Origin: Distichodus sexfasciatus
Taxonomy: Eukaryota > Chordata > Actinopteri > Characiformes > Distichodontidae
Reading direction: 5' to 3'
NCBI GenBank assembly: GCA_032718565.1
Contig: JAVGVS010000180.1
Location: 186,001 to 250,000 of the forward strand
Length of the DNA: 64,000 bases
Positions 35,001-47,500 of the stretch are shown here, piece by piece. Both the position numbers and the translations under genes were made by a program. Below the pieces are notes generated by a model, which ran no database searches, had not been told where the DNA came from, and was given only the letters and a program-made list of their open reading frames with translations. Numbering within the stretch: position 1 is the first letter of the stretch; the number at the start of each line of letters is the position of its first letter.

Positions 35001-38000
35001 CTGGACATTCTGGATTCTGTAAACATTGTCGGCCTTGACATTACACTGTGCAGATATTGGCCACGTAGATTTCTTGGAGGCTGTGTACAAGTTGTCAGAC
35101 AAGCCGTATGTTATTGTGGGACTTCACTTTGACCAGGCAAGATTGGTTCGAAAGTAACTTATAAAAACAATACACTTAAAGCCATAGATAAGAATTTAAT
35201 ATCTCTCTAGTTAAGCCTTTGATTTGGAACTTCTTTCTGATCAGGTATGATTGGTTAAAAATAACTTATGACAACAGTGCAGCAGAGCCATAGACGAGAA
35301 TATCAGGAAAGATCTTAGAAGCACAGATAAACAGTTTTTGACCCTTCTGCGAAGTATCTTACTTTAAAGATTTTCCTTGTTTGGATGCATCCATTACTTT
35401 ATTCAGGAGCTTCTTTTTTGAAGGAATGAATACATTTTTATAAAAAAAATATGTGTAGTCCTTTCTTACAAGAAAGTAATGGTGAGGTTGCAATAAATCC
35501 CTTTGTCTCTATGCTATTTCAAAAGATGTTTATGTTATGAACAGAAAGGTTAAATATTCCGTTGCTTGTATAGGGTGATCAGTAGGAAATTACAAACAGC
35601 TTTTGATTGTTTTAGGAGGTGAATCGCTACAAAGGGAAGAACTATCCCATCATGAACGTCCATGAGAGGACACTGAGTGTTCTGGCCTGCCGAGTGAGTC
35701 TCTCTTTTTTCGAGATAATTAGGAATTGACGCTAGTTTTTGTCCTGATAACTTTTTTCCTTATTCCTTACTGTTTCCTTTCCCTTCATCAGTTTGTATCC
35801 GAGGTGGTGATTGGGGCACCTTACACTGTATCAAAAGACTTACTGGACCATTTCAAGGTATGGATGGATTACTTCAGAAAAACAGCCCGTATGTTTTAAC
35901 ATTCGAAAATGTGAATGAAATAATCAAATAGCCGTACACAACAAACTGAGAGTCACTGTGTGTTCTGACACTTTTCTATTGCAACCAGCATTAACCTTTT
36001 CAGTAATTTGAGCAGCAGTAGTTTGGTTGTAGAATCTCCATGCATGCATCGGTAAACCTTGAAAACAATGCCCTGACCCAGTCGTGTAGCCATCACAATT
36101 TGGCCCTTGTCAAAATCTCTCAAGTTCTTAAGCTTGCCCATTTTTGATGCTTCCAAAACTTCAACTGCCTAACAAAATTACCTGTCACTTGTCATAATGT
36201 TATGGCTGACTGATGCTTTCAAACCATCCAGGTCTTAAAGCTTAATCTTTTCTCTGTGCAGGTAGACCTTGTCTGCCATGGGATGACTGAGGTGTTTCCA
36301 GACCGAGATGGCTCAGACCCATATGCTGTGAGTTTTTTTTACTGACAACTCAACCAGAAACACTTATTACATCCTTTCTGAGAAGCAAAAAACAATGACC
36401 AAAGCAAAAGAATTATAAAATAAAGACATATTGTGTGTGTGTGTGTACAGGTACCCAGGAGGAAAGGCATACTGCGAATGGTGGACAGTGGAAACAGCCT
36501 CACCACTGATGATATTGTGCAGAGAATAATCAAAAACAGGTGAGGAGGGTTGTTCTACTCCAGTGACCTGCTGTGTGCTGAAATGGGGGAAGCTGTGGGC
36601 CAAAACTAACAGTGCATACTGATTACACCCGGCATGCTCTCGGCGCCAGCATTACCCACCTCTTTTTGTCAAGAGGGATGAGAAAAGTGTGACTGATTCA
36701 GAGGGACCTATGAACCTTTGTGATTTGCGTTCTCTTGCCTGCTGTCTTCAAAGTCAAAGTAAACTTTGTCATCTCTGCTATATACTGTACAGATATACAG
36801 AGAGACGAGACGACGTCGCTCCAGTTTTCACAGTACAACAAGAAATAGAGAACAAAGAACAGCAAGGGCACATGGAATAAACAATATATAAATACAACAC
36901 AAAGTATACATTTTAAGCTAGAAATGTAGTATTAAATATAAACTTTAAACTGGAAATAGAAGTAGAAAGAGAAATAAGTAGAGGCAGTGCAGAAATTGTG
37001 CAGATGTTATGGCAATGTTGGAGAAACAGTAATACTGTACAGTTTGTAAATGTAGACATTATTCTTAAACATCTTTTCAGAGACAGTTTCAGTGCAACAT
37101 GAATGAGATAGTCTTGAGTGCAAGGTTTCGATTAATCCTTTAAACATCTACGATGATTGTTGTCAGGCATCCCAACCTGCAAAAACTCATTTCCAGGAGG
37201 GTTGGGGTTGGGGTGCCCAAGGTAGTGATCCACACATACGCACGTTCTCTCACTCTCTCATTCCGTCAGGTGCGCGATTTACAGTTCTTCCAAGTGCGCG
37301 ATGTACACGTTACTGTCTCGCGTGCAGGTTCCTGTTTGCTTGCTCTAGTTTCCGGGATATTTTATTCAATTTGCGGGCATCAGGGAGACGCTATCAATAT
37401 GCGGGAGACTCACAGAACTTCCGGGAGACTTGGGATCCCTGTGTTGTGGAGACTCATTTAGGCAACAGCACTGTGGGACAAAAGTGTCCATGTATGTACT
37501 TCCCTGTACTGCAAATGTACGAGATAGAGTGTGTCTGTTTCTGACTAAGTATGCTCATAAGTGCCCCAAACAGTTCACCCACACATTAAATTTGGTAGAG
37601 CTTCTCGTTAAAAAAATCCACAGATTACATCAGACATCATTGCCTAAATTTGATAAATGGATGGTAAGAGGCAAGTTTCAAAATGGCCACACGCCTGTAA
37701 GTTCTGTAATTCTGAAACTGTCGTCATCATAGTTGGTGGCTGTAGTGTGGGAGCCAGGTTGATTGTCAGCATAAAGTCCACAGTTTGACCAAATGTTCAA
37801 GTTTTAGCTTTTGCTCTCAGGGAGCTGGTAAAGGCAATTTTGAGATGAGAAAATATGTTGAAAGTAGGGCTGGGAATGTTAATGTTTTTAATGCACATAA
37901 TTAATCTTGGAACCAATGCAGATTTTTACACAACTTACATTTTTAGTCATATACCTGATGCCTAATGTATTAGAGAAAAAGTAGGCTTTTCACAGCATCA

Positions 38001-38442
38001 ACCTAGTTTTGGGATATAAACCTGGATGCTTGTGCTTGCCTAAAAGGTCATTATAAAGTGACTAAAATTTAAATATATTATTGGGTACAGGAAATGGGGA
38101 CTCAGAAATACTTATATTCAAAAGGAGGCCCTGCAGAAAAAGTTTGGGGACTACTGTATTAAAAATTTGATAAATAACGGATGGTGACAGATGGACAAGC
38201 TCTGCAAAACATTCATAACATGTTTTAATTGTTATTTATCTGTCATTTTTAAATACTGATATAACTGACTCATATCCACTGACAAACACGCCTGGCTCTG
38301 ACTGTCATGTTATATTTCGTCCAACAGACTACTGTTTGAAGCCAGGAACCAGAAGAAAGAAGCAAAGGAAATGGCTGTGATCCAGGCCATGAAGCGACGA
38401 GAGGAGGAAAAGGCTAAGGAGAGAGCACAGGCCGTTCTATAG
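32080..38442 (+). CDS. pcyt2: Ethanolamine-phosphate cytidylyltransferase, exons 2-13
   Basis: PCYT2 makes CDP-ethanolamine from CTP and phosphoethanolamine, the rate-setting step of the Kennedy pathway to phosphatidylethanolamine, in the cytosol. Exons: 32080-32168, 32924-33085, 33635-33701, 33804-33888, 33984-34025, 34809-34947, 35054-35136, 35616-35693, 35792-35857, 36262-36327, 36451-36539, 38328-38442. Together they code 359 residues in one continuous frame, and all phases agree. There are two tandem cytidylyltransferase folds. The first shows YDMVHYGHSNQ (HxGH nucleotide-binding motif) and RTQGVSTTDLVGRML. The second begins YVAGAFDLF-HIGH across an intron and includes HERTLSVLACRFVSEVVIGAPY split over two exons. 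The exon coding GSSDYQQHTDNFGR lies in the linker, where human PCYT2 is alternatively spliced. The intron after 35136 begins with GC. Human PCYT2 is 389 residues, so about 30 residues from exon 1 are missing here. Confidence 0.93.
33190..33370 (+). repeat. tRNA-derived SINE fragment in a pcyt2 intron
   Basis: GGTGGTGGTGGGAG text followed by a B-box-like ttggttcgagtttgg. Related fragments appear near 14660 and 45000. Confidence 0.4.
34141..34808. other. pcyt2 intron sequence, nothing recognised
   Basis: Ordinary intron sequence with an A-rich tract at about 34585-34604. Confidence 0.5.
36745..37090 (+). repeat. Interspersed repeat, copy 1 of an inverted pair
   Basis: It begins 'tcaaagtcaaagtaaacttt' and continues with 'cagagagacgagacgacgtc'. 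A related copy in the opposite orientation lies at about 46640-46917. This is a fish-wide short repeat without coding capacity, here in the last pcyt2 intron. Confidence 0.6.
37164..37441. mobile_element. Short hAT-like MITE in the last pcyt2 intron
   Basis: The left end CAGGCATCCCAACCTGC and the right end gagacttgggatccctg are imperfect inverted copies. TGTTGT lies directly on both sides (37158-37163 and 37442-37447). The interior repeats 'cgggagact'-type phrases. The 102-residue open frame through it is an artefact. Confidence 0.6.
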
Positions 38443-39067
38443 GAGACTTGGCAACAGTTGCGAACAACCATGCAAAGCCTGTCAGAAAACCCAAATACAT
38501 GCAAGTCCTCTTCTCAGTTCACCCCCTCCGAGGTGTCCTTATATGCGCTCCGTTACGCTGGAGTAGATGCGATGTCCTAAGTGTGAAAACCACCACCAGC
38601 AGCAGCAGCAGCAGCGGTGACTAACTAACCTTTAGCACTACCAAAGCCTGCCTCGTCCGTTTGGTTTGAAGCGTACCTGGAGAAGTGCTTCCCTGGAGTA
38701 AAAGCCCTCCTCTCTTGTGGCTGTCTGTGGGTCTCTTTGTCTCTCTTTCCTGCAGCATCTGAGTGACAGTATTATGAAACAGAGCCGGTATCAAGCTCCG
38801 AAGTCTGACATAAAACACTCAGTTTAAGTTATCTAGACAGGTCAGTCAATCATGTCCTAAGAGTCTGAGAGATGGAAGATGTTTTAAGAGGATGCCACTA
38901 CATCATGACCTTTTGTGACCTTCAACAACACTCGGGATTCAGAGGAGCCATTTTTTTCCTTACTGGGGGTCTCTGTAAACAGCACGCAAATCCAGACTGT
39001 CACATCAATCTGCCCTCGTACTGTAAATATGTACTCTATGTAACTATTTTACCAGAATCTATTATTC

Positions 39068-39155
<88 letters not shown>

Positions 39156-40790
39156 TCTATTTAAATAAGCTTTTTTGTCTGTATGAATTACGTAACAAAG
39201 GTAAGAATGTTATTTGAATTAGTAGAGTGCAGTTTAGGTTTAGCTGTGTCCGTAATTTTGAATTTTAATCCCCCCTTCTAATATAGCCCATTGGGTAGAG
39301 GATCGTCTCGGGACGGCTTTTTTAAAATCAATCTTGCTTTATCACACACTTATTTTAGGTTTACTCTTGCCTTATCCCAGATTTGTCTGGCTTGTTTTTA
39401 ATCAATGGACACCTCCATACAAACCTCACACACTTGGTTCTTTGTGTTCTCCCTGCTTTAACTTGTTTTAATTTAATACAGTGGTTCTTAAGCCTGATCC
39501 TCAAGTCCTCCTTTCCCTCCACAGATTCAAGTATTCTCAGTGATGAGCATTAAAACATGAGGATGAGCATTGATAACTACATTTAAATGAAGAACCTTTT
39601 AATTAGTGGACGAGTTGAGAATTAGGAAATGCTTTTTTTCAGTGGACTGGACAAAAATCTAGTTTCAGTGTCCTTACTGCCTATGCTCTCTAAAATATTT
39701 TAGAGAGAAAAAAAATGGTACCGTGTAAAGATTAACTGTTTCCAGAAATAGGACTTGGAAATTTTTTGGTGAATTATTAAAAAAAATCTTACAAAATTAT
39801 AAATAAATACTCTATTAGAAACAGCACAAAGCTGCGGTCCACACTCTCTAGGAATCTTTATGAATGTATCACTGCAGTAGAATGTAAATAAGACATTCCA
39901 GTGACCAGAAACATTTCTAAAACTGCAGTGAAGTTAAGAGGCAAGGCCACCTACACGAGAGGATAGACGTCTAGCTCCCCTACTTGAAAATCATTAGAAA
40001 GCAGTAATAACATATTTGATGGTCAGTCATTTTGCATTACAAAATTTCCATTGGATTCCTGTTGCCCTTAGTAAGTTTACATTAGGATTGAATGTTTTCC
40101 TAAGATTAACACTTTTTAAGCATAATGCCCACTTTTTAATTTGTTACTTTAAGTATATTTGATCTATTTTAGCTCAGAAAACATTTTAATCAAAACTAAT
40201 GCATAAAGGGGCTAATGCATGAAGATGTGTTAATGAATTAGTTTCTAGTAAACAACTTCATTTCTAATGACTATTTTTTTTAAAGTGGGTAAATAATTGG
40301 CTTGGGTGTGTAGTGTGTGTTTTAAGCCACTATTTACGATGCTCAGAACCATGTGAGAACCAGTGTCATTTTAATTAGTTATTCTAATGTCTTTCTAATC
40401 ACGGCAGTGTTTGGAAACTAAAACCCACATACACACTGGCCCATGGTGCTGCCCTTTTCCATTATTAATGAATGAATTTCACCTCATATGCTAAACTACC
40501 ATGTTTAACCAATAGAGGTCAGCACACCTCCAAAAACGGATTATGTACCTAAGTGTTAATACCTAAAATTAATTTAAGTGATTTTCTTGGTGGGAACAAC
40601 TATTAGTCATTGTAATTAGCGGTTCTAATAAGTGTTTGCGTTACTGTGAGATAGAAGGCAATCAGGAGTATGAATATTCAAAATTACTTATTCACCTGTA
40701 CCTTGCATGTACAACCATCAATACAAATTCAAGCGTGTCTTTTAACTGAAACAGTAATATTTTGCCGCTTCAGGGAATAAAATATCTTAA
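38443..40790 (+). other. pcyt2: pcyt2 3' UTR and downstream sequence
   Basis: After the TAG at 38440-38442 the sequence carries a CAG-type run at 38594-38615 and a long TA repeat at about 39068-39152. An AATAAA at 40776-40781 could be a distal polyadenylation signal. No coding sequence was recognised. Confidence 0.4.
39068..39152. repeat. (TA)n tract
   Basis: About 85 bases of nearly pure TA repeat, interrupted once by TG. Confidence 0.95.
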
Positions 40791-41551
40791 CAATGAGTTG
40801 ACTTTTCTTTCATATCAATTTGGGAATGAGGCGGTGTTTATCCCTGTTCTGGTCTTATTTTAATTCCGCCGATAGAGGTCGCTCTCTACCTTACTGCCAA
40901 TGAGCGCCATGTGTGGAACCAAGTCAGATTGGTTATAATCAGATTCCAACGTGAGAAAACGTATTTGACTTTATATCTGACTTTATGTCTGGTTGCATAT
41001 CAGCAAACTGTATTTTTTAAAAAAATCAAGGTTTCTTATCTCTCACAGGAAGCGTGTTTCTGGGGGCTTCTTGAATTTGTCCCTGTGTATTTCCTGTATG
41101 CCATTCTTGTGTATCACACAAATTGACACGATATATTATTTTCAGTAATATATTTCTGCAAGCATTTATTTATAGGTTTATCATTTTAACATGTACTACT
41201 ATATCGACCGATCTGACCAGAAAGAAACTGTCATTTTTTAAACTAACCATTATCGTTATTAGTTAAATGCAGCGTGGATTTCATTAGTAAATTAGTCTAC
41301 GAAAGAGTCTAAACCACAAAACCACATTTTAACATTAACTGCAACATCTGTCCGTGGTTCCTCAATAGCAACGATAATACCTGACAACTTGCACTAAACA
41401 AAAAGGTTTTGTCGTCATTTGAAGCTACACGTCACGAATGACAGGCAGTCCGTTACGAGCTTCGGCCTTTGAAGCCGTTCGCGTTACCTGGCGTCAAGGC
41501 CGAAACTAGCAACAATTTTGTAATATTTTCAGAATTAATTCCAAAGCAACA
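40791..41551. other. Upstream region of the G-alpha gene
   Basis: No gene was recognised. The stretch 41425-41510 is CpG-richer (acacgtcacg, gccgttcgcgtt, ggcgtcaaggccg) and lies just before the candidate start codon, so it may be the promoter. Confidence 0.35.
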
Positions 41552-44500
41552 ATGTTTCGCTGTTTCGATTTAACACTTTTGCAGGTAACACACTAATCCT
41601 ACGCAAAGTCTGGCACATTTATGTGCTAAATCACTTGTGTAGTAACGTCTTCTTGTGCTTTGTGGAGGCCTGCGCGAGCTCACTGCAGCGGTACCTGTAC
41701 GCGCGTGCTACCGACGAGCAGAAGGCAGCCGTTAACCGGAGCTCAAAACTAGAGCTTGAGCTCTCCGAGCAAGCACGAAGCGAGGGGCAAGTGGTCAAAA
41801 TGCTTGTGTTGGGTAAGACTGAGGAAGCTTATTCATGTCCAGGTCCTGACCGACAGCCAGAAAAGAGGCTAAAAGTTGATGCATCGATGAACTGAATTAA
41901 AGATGTTTAAGATTTAGAAGGTTTTTTAAAGGAGAAGACAGTCATATGTGACGGGTTAAAAAAGCTTTTTAGTTTCGAGCTGTTTTGCATTTTTAGTAGA
42001 CATTTTAGACTACACCATAAAGCAGAATCGAAAAAAAAACATGGCAATTCCCCAGCCATTCGACACTGAGGTAGCCATCAAAATGCACCATGCAGCCTGA
42101 TCACGTGCATCAGTAAATATGGTGTTTAGGTGGGTCTAAGCCCTGAGTGTCCAGAACCTTTTTAACATGGTCACTTCATCAAGTTGAGACCTAATTTCTG
42201 GCCCAGTGAACACCCGTTGTTTATCTGCACTAAAGTTGGCTTAATTCCTATGACTTAAAATCCACTTTAGCTTTCTCTATTAATTGTCTAGGCATTCCGG
42301 AGAGTGGGAAAAGCACTATAGTCAAGCAGATGAAGGTCATCTATAGTCAAGGTTTCAGCAAAGAAGAGCTGGTCAGCTTCAAGGTAAAATTGTTTGGCGC
42401 ATCACTGATGCTGTGAGAGTGCACTATTGATTGTGGGTTTAGGGTATTCTCCATTATTTAGCTCCCTTCAGCCACTCCTTTGGATCATCTTTTGGGTTTA
42501 AACGCCAGCTTTTTAATTCTTTACGGAAGCTTGTATGTAAAGTTTGTTCCATTCCTCCTTTGAGCTAACAAGTTTTATAAATATCTGTGGTGGTGTAGTG
42601 TGACTGGAAAACCCTTTTTGGAGGTCCTCTACCAGACAGCAGACGTCACAATCAATGAATGACGTAGGGCTTTCCTGGAGCAGATGATCTAAGCGTGCAG
42701 ACGAACACAGAAAAGCACTCAGTTAGATTGGCTCATGTCTGAAGATCACTGATCTCTGGGTTTAGGTTGGGTTTGGGGAAAGGAATACATGCACAGTTAC
42801 TTTTCTGTACTTTTGGTTAAAGCATGGGTATGACCTTTGTGATACCAGTTGGTAATTATACACCCATATCAAGACATCCATCTAAAGTTTTATAACCAAC
42901 AATATTGGCAACCTATGGAAAGTATTTTGAGTTTGAGACTATCATTTTGAGGATGTTACAGTTGTTTTTGACTTTGACTGCATGCAGATAAATCATTTCA
43001 AGTGTCCTTGCTTAACCACTGCTAGGACATATTAAGTAGGAAATACGTCTCTTTGTCTGAATTGAAAAGGAGATCCTGTTTTGCAACAAATGAAATTAGT
43101 TATCAAAATTGATATGCAAATCTTGTTCTGAAACCATTTAAACTATCAATTGAGTGACAATGGCAATAATCTACATTCCAGAAGACGATACTGTGGAACA
43201 TAGGTTCATCTGCACTGCAATGGTATATATCATTTTACATTTTGACTGCAGGATCAGTGTTTTTTTTCATTATGATATTTTTTTTTCTCATGCACAGGCT
43301 GCTGTAATGGACAATCTCTTAACTTCTATGAAGGTTGTCTTACAGGGCATGGGCATCCTCCGAATTGATCTGGCCAATAGGAAGAACAGGGTGAGCTGCA
43401 GATCGTTAAAACATTTTTGACCTGTTGAAAACGTAACCCTGAAGCTTAACAGAAGTCATATTGTCCTGCTACCTAAAGTAGTTTTACAGTAACTGATCCT
43501 AAATGTTTTTAAGGTGCCATGCTACGCAAAACCGTTTTTGCCTGTCGCTTTTTTATGATGCGTTTATATGAGTCAGGAATCAGGCATTGCCACAAAATTA
43601 ATAAAACACGGGTGGCATGGCACCTTTAAGGCTATGCATTATTCAATTTACATTTATGGCATTTGATAGATACTTATATTTGTTTTTATACTTCAAAAGT
43701 TTGAACAAAATTGAACATGTTGGTCCTGTAAACCTTTACTTCAAGTAACATACAACAAAAAAAACTTAAGGAAATACACTAACACTGTGCAGATGACAAT
43801 GCTGGTGCGGGGGATGCTTTTACTTTTGCTATGTTTGCACCATTCATGCGTCTGTGTCTGACTAATTACCAGTATGCAAATTTCTCGCCTCACTTTTTGT
43901 TTCCTGCTTGGTACACATGGTGGATGAAACAACTGAAGTGTAAGCAGAAAGCTACAGGTATAGATGACGTGTGATTTTGCTATAAAAAGTTCACCTTGGG
44001 AACCCTACAAAGATGTCATGTTAAAGGAATGCAGATTCTGTTAGTTTTGTCTAAATTACAAGCACTGACTATGTTGGCAAGCCAGAACGCGTTTCCTCTA
44101 CATATAAAAATTGTCATTTTCTTTCAGCATATGCAGTGAGATCTGTACACATAGCCACACAATTGTTTGCCCTCTGTAGACCCATGCCCGCTCCATACTG
44201 TCATGCAACTGCTGCTTAGGAGATGATCAGGAGCTCTTGCCCTTCGTGGCGTATGCTCTCTTCAGCCTGTGGAATGACCAGGGTATCCGAGCAGCGGCCG
44301 CCAGAGGCCATGAGTACCAGCTCAACGACTCTGCTCTCTAGTGAGTATCATACTTCTTGTTTTTGGCTTCATGTTGTCCTTTTACTGACAGGAAATGCCA
44401 TGATGACCATATATAGAGGCCTGTGCTGTCAATATGTGCTGCCATGGCGGCTTTGCAACGGCAGTGTCTCCAGGAAATGACTTCTGTGACATTTACAAAA

Positions 44501-47500
44501 GCGGCCTTAATTGCTGCCTCATTTAAAAAGTGTTGTTAAAGTATAACCGGAAAAAGGGTAGAATAATTACATGGAGGAGGTTAAACTGAACTCACAATGT
44601 CACCTGCCTGCATATGTGGTTCTTATCCAGTTATAGTCTGGTGTAATGGATGTCATCATGTTTAGCTAACAGCAGTCTGTTTTGCCTTTTTACTTGTTTT
44701 AGTTCATATTTTAAACTGGTTTACAGGATTAAAGAAACATGTAAATCTATGGTCAAATGAATATATTCATTTGGAAAATCCTGTTATATTAATTTATTTT
44801 CCCTCGCACAAAACTCAAGACTAATTTCCATGAAATGTACTAATTGGACACTCGATTATGTAAATGCACATTGTATGCCTAGTTGCAGTTTTCAGGACTT
44901 CAAATGAAGGCTGACTGAAGCTGTCTATCCAGCCTTTACCTTGTTCACAATCTGTCATTTTCTGACTGCAGAACCGTAGTTCACCTGTATTATGGGACAT
45001 TGTTCAAAGTGGTGGTGACCTAGTGATTACATACTCGGACAGAGAGGTATTGGGTTCTAGTTTCCTCCAGCATTACCTCCACTGAGCACCTGAGCTGGAC
45101 CCTTAACCCCAGGTTGCTCCTGGAAGACTGTCTCTGTAATTAGAAAAGTGGGGTGAGTTGGATAAGACCACTTGTAAGACTTAGGCCTATAAAATTCCTA
45201 ATGAAATGAACAGGGAGTGTAGTTTTTGACTTCCAATCACAAAAATGTCATTGTCTTTTTACTGCGCTCCACTTTAATCATGCTTTTGCTTCTAATCAGT
45301 TCATTCCATTTAGACGGTGTACAAGCAGAGCTTGAATTTTGTGTGGATCAATAAGATGTAAACATCATCCTTTGTATTGAATGCAAGCTTGTATGCTGTA
45401 CCCCATCCGTGTAGGAGTAGAAGGGTCCAAAAGGTCTATTGTGGGCCCTCGCTTTTTAATGAGCTGTGGCCATTTTGGTCTCAGCAGGTTTCCTGTGTGA
45501 TCAGTAGGTCTGTTGGTTGTGTGGGCTACGATGAGCACTCTTCAAATGACTGCCATTATGCTGAGCCCTTCATGGCGAAGCTCGCTAGGTTTGTTTTCAT
45601 ATGTGACATCACTACATGCTAATGTTGTTCTTTTCACGCCTGTTTTCAGGGTCATTTTCTCCCAGCACTGCATTTCTCGCCAAGCTATTGTTAGTTGTTT
45701 ATCCTTCCGCAAATTACGAACTCAAACGAGGTATCTGCAATTTTTTCATCGTTTGACAAAAGGAATTAAATTTTTCTTTTTATGTAGTTGCTCTTGACTT
45801 ATGCTACAGGATCATTCGGTTTCCAAATCAGCAGCACTCAACATTTTCCCCCACTTTCAGTGTATTAGTCATTACATCACAAGAGGTTTCTTTTTTCCCT
45901 TTTACTGTAGGTTTAATTTTTTGTTGCATACAACTTTTAAGGTTTTGTCTTGCTTTGCCAGCATCATCCTTGTGCCTCACGAGTTGCAGTCTAAACCACT
46001 ATTGAAAAGGATGTTGTCAAACAAATCAAGAAATGCCTAGTGCTGTTTCACTCTAGATAAAGTTATCGCCAAGCCACGGGTGCATGGCACAGCTGTTTGA
46101 TTGACAGAGTTTTAACAACCTTTGGGGCTAAGACCTGTGGCTCTGTCAGATTGAGTAGCAGAACTCAATACATGCCATTCTGTAGGATTAACTTGTTAAC
46201 ATGGACCTCTAAATTAATAGCCACAGATGTGACATCACTTTATTTAGACCCTGAGTTGCAAAATTAGTCTGTCTTGTAAGTAATAATGCTTACTTCTGTC
46301 TTGAGAACCCTAATCCTTTTCCATAGTTCTTTTATTTCTGTGTATTCTGGGATTGGAGCAAGCTTAGTATAAACGGATGAAATAGATTGTAATCAGACAC
46401 AAACTTCACCAGAATTTAGAATTTGCACCAAGAAAAACCTGAAAGGTTATTAAAAAATGGTCCACTATAACATTCATTTCCTAACTAATTCCATTTTACG
46501 TTTCACTGATGATAATAATTTTTGCACAGCATCACTTATTTGCACAAATATTGAACATTGAATGTATAAATAGACCAGATATAGATTTTTTTCATATTAT
46601 AACTGTTCTAACCTCTTGTACATCCAGTGTAAAAGTCAGTTTCCATCTTTGTGGGTAATACTGCATCCAAACTGTCTCCCTATCTACCTCCATCTCTATT
46701 TCTAGTTCTAGTTTAAAGTTATATTTAATATTCTATGTCTAGTTTAAAATGTATATTTTGTATTTTATTTATATATTGTTTATTCCATGTGCCTTATTTG
46801 TTCTTTGTTCCCTATTTCCTACTGCACTGTAAAAATTGGAGCTACGTCGTCTCGTCTCTCTGTATATCTGTAGAGAGCAGAGATGACAAAGTTTACTTCG
46901 ACTTTGATATTTAGATTGCATGAGGATTGCTTCAAGCCATGTTAGATTGCATGAGGATTGCTTCTCTTTGTCATCACTTGGTCATTTCTTCCTAGTTCTC
47001 AAGGTGGATTTGGCATTCTCAATGTCTGTCTTTCATCTTTCGCAAAGTTTCTTTCTCATACCCTCTGGTAGTTTTGCTTCCTGTCATTGCTCTAAGTTTG
47101 CTCATAAGAAAGTTAGATCTGGATGCAAAAACCCCCCAAATGGTCGTGACTGGTGCAGACTGGTTTTATTGTATGATTATTTCTGTCTCCCAACTTGACA
47201 GGACCTGTGAAAAGGGTTGCTTTATAAAAAAGTACTGTGAAAGTAGAACGCTTGTTTGCAGCAACGACAGTTGTCATATGATGCAATTGTCACACCACGC
47301 AGTGGAAAAGTGCCATGAGAGTTCTGAGAGTGGCAATTGTCACACCTTCTGTTACCATAATATCCCTTTTCCTTAAAAATCCATCAAGTGGGGCTTGTTG
47401 TTCTGTAGAGGTGCTAATTGTCCTCAGTTAGATATGCAAGTTAGTTAGTAATGGCCTTTAGCAGGCACTTTTATCTGGAACGATTTCCTAATTGCAGTTT

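Noticed and set aside
41623..41667. GTG-initiated start of the G-alpha protein
   Set aside because: GTG starts are not expected in vertebrate nuclear genes. A spliced ATG exon at 41552 fits phase and splice signals better.
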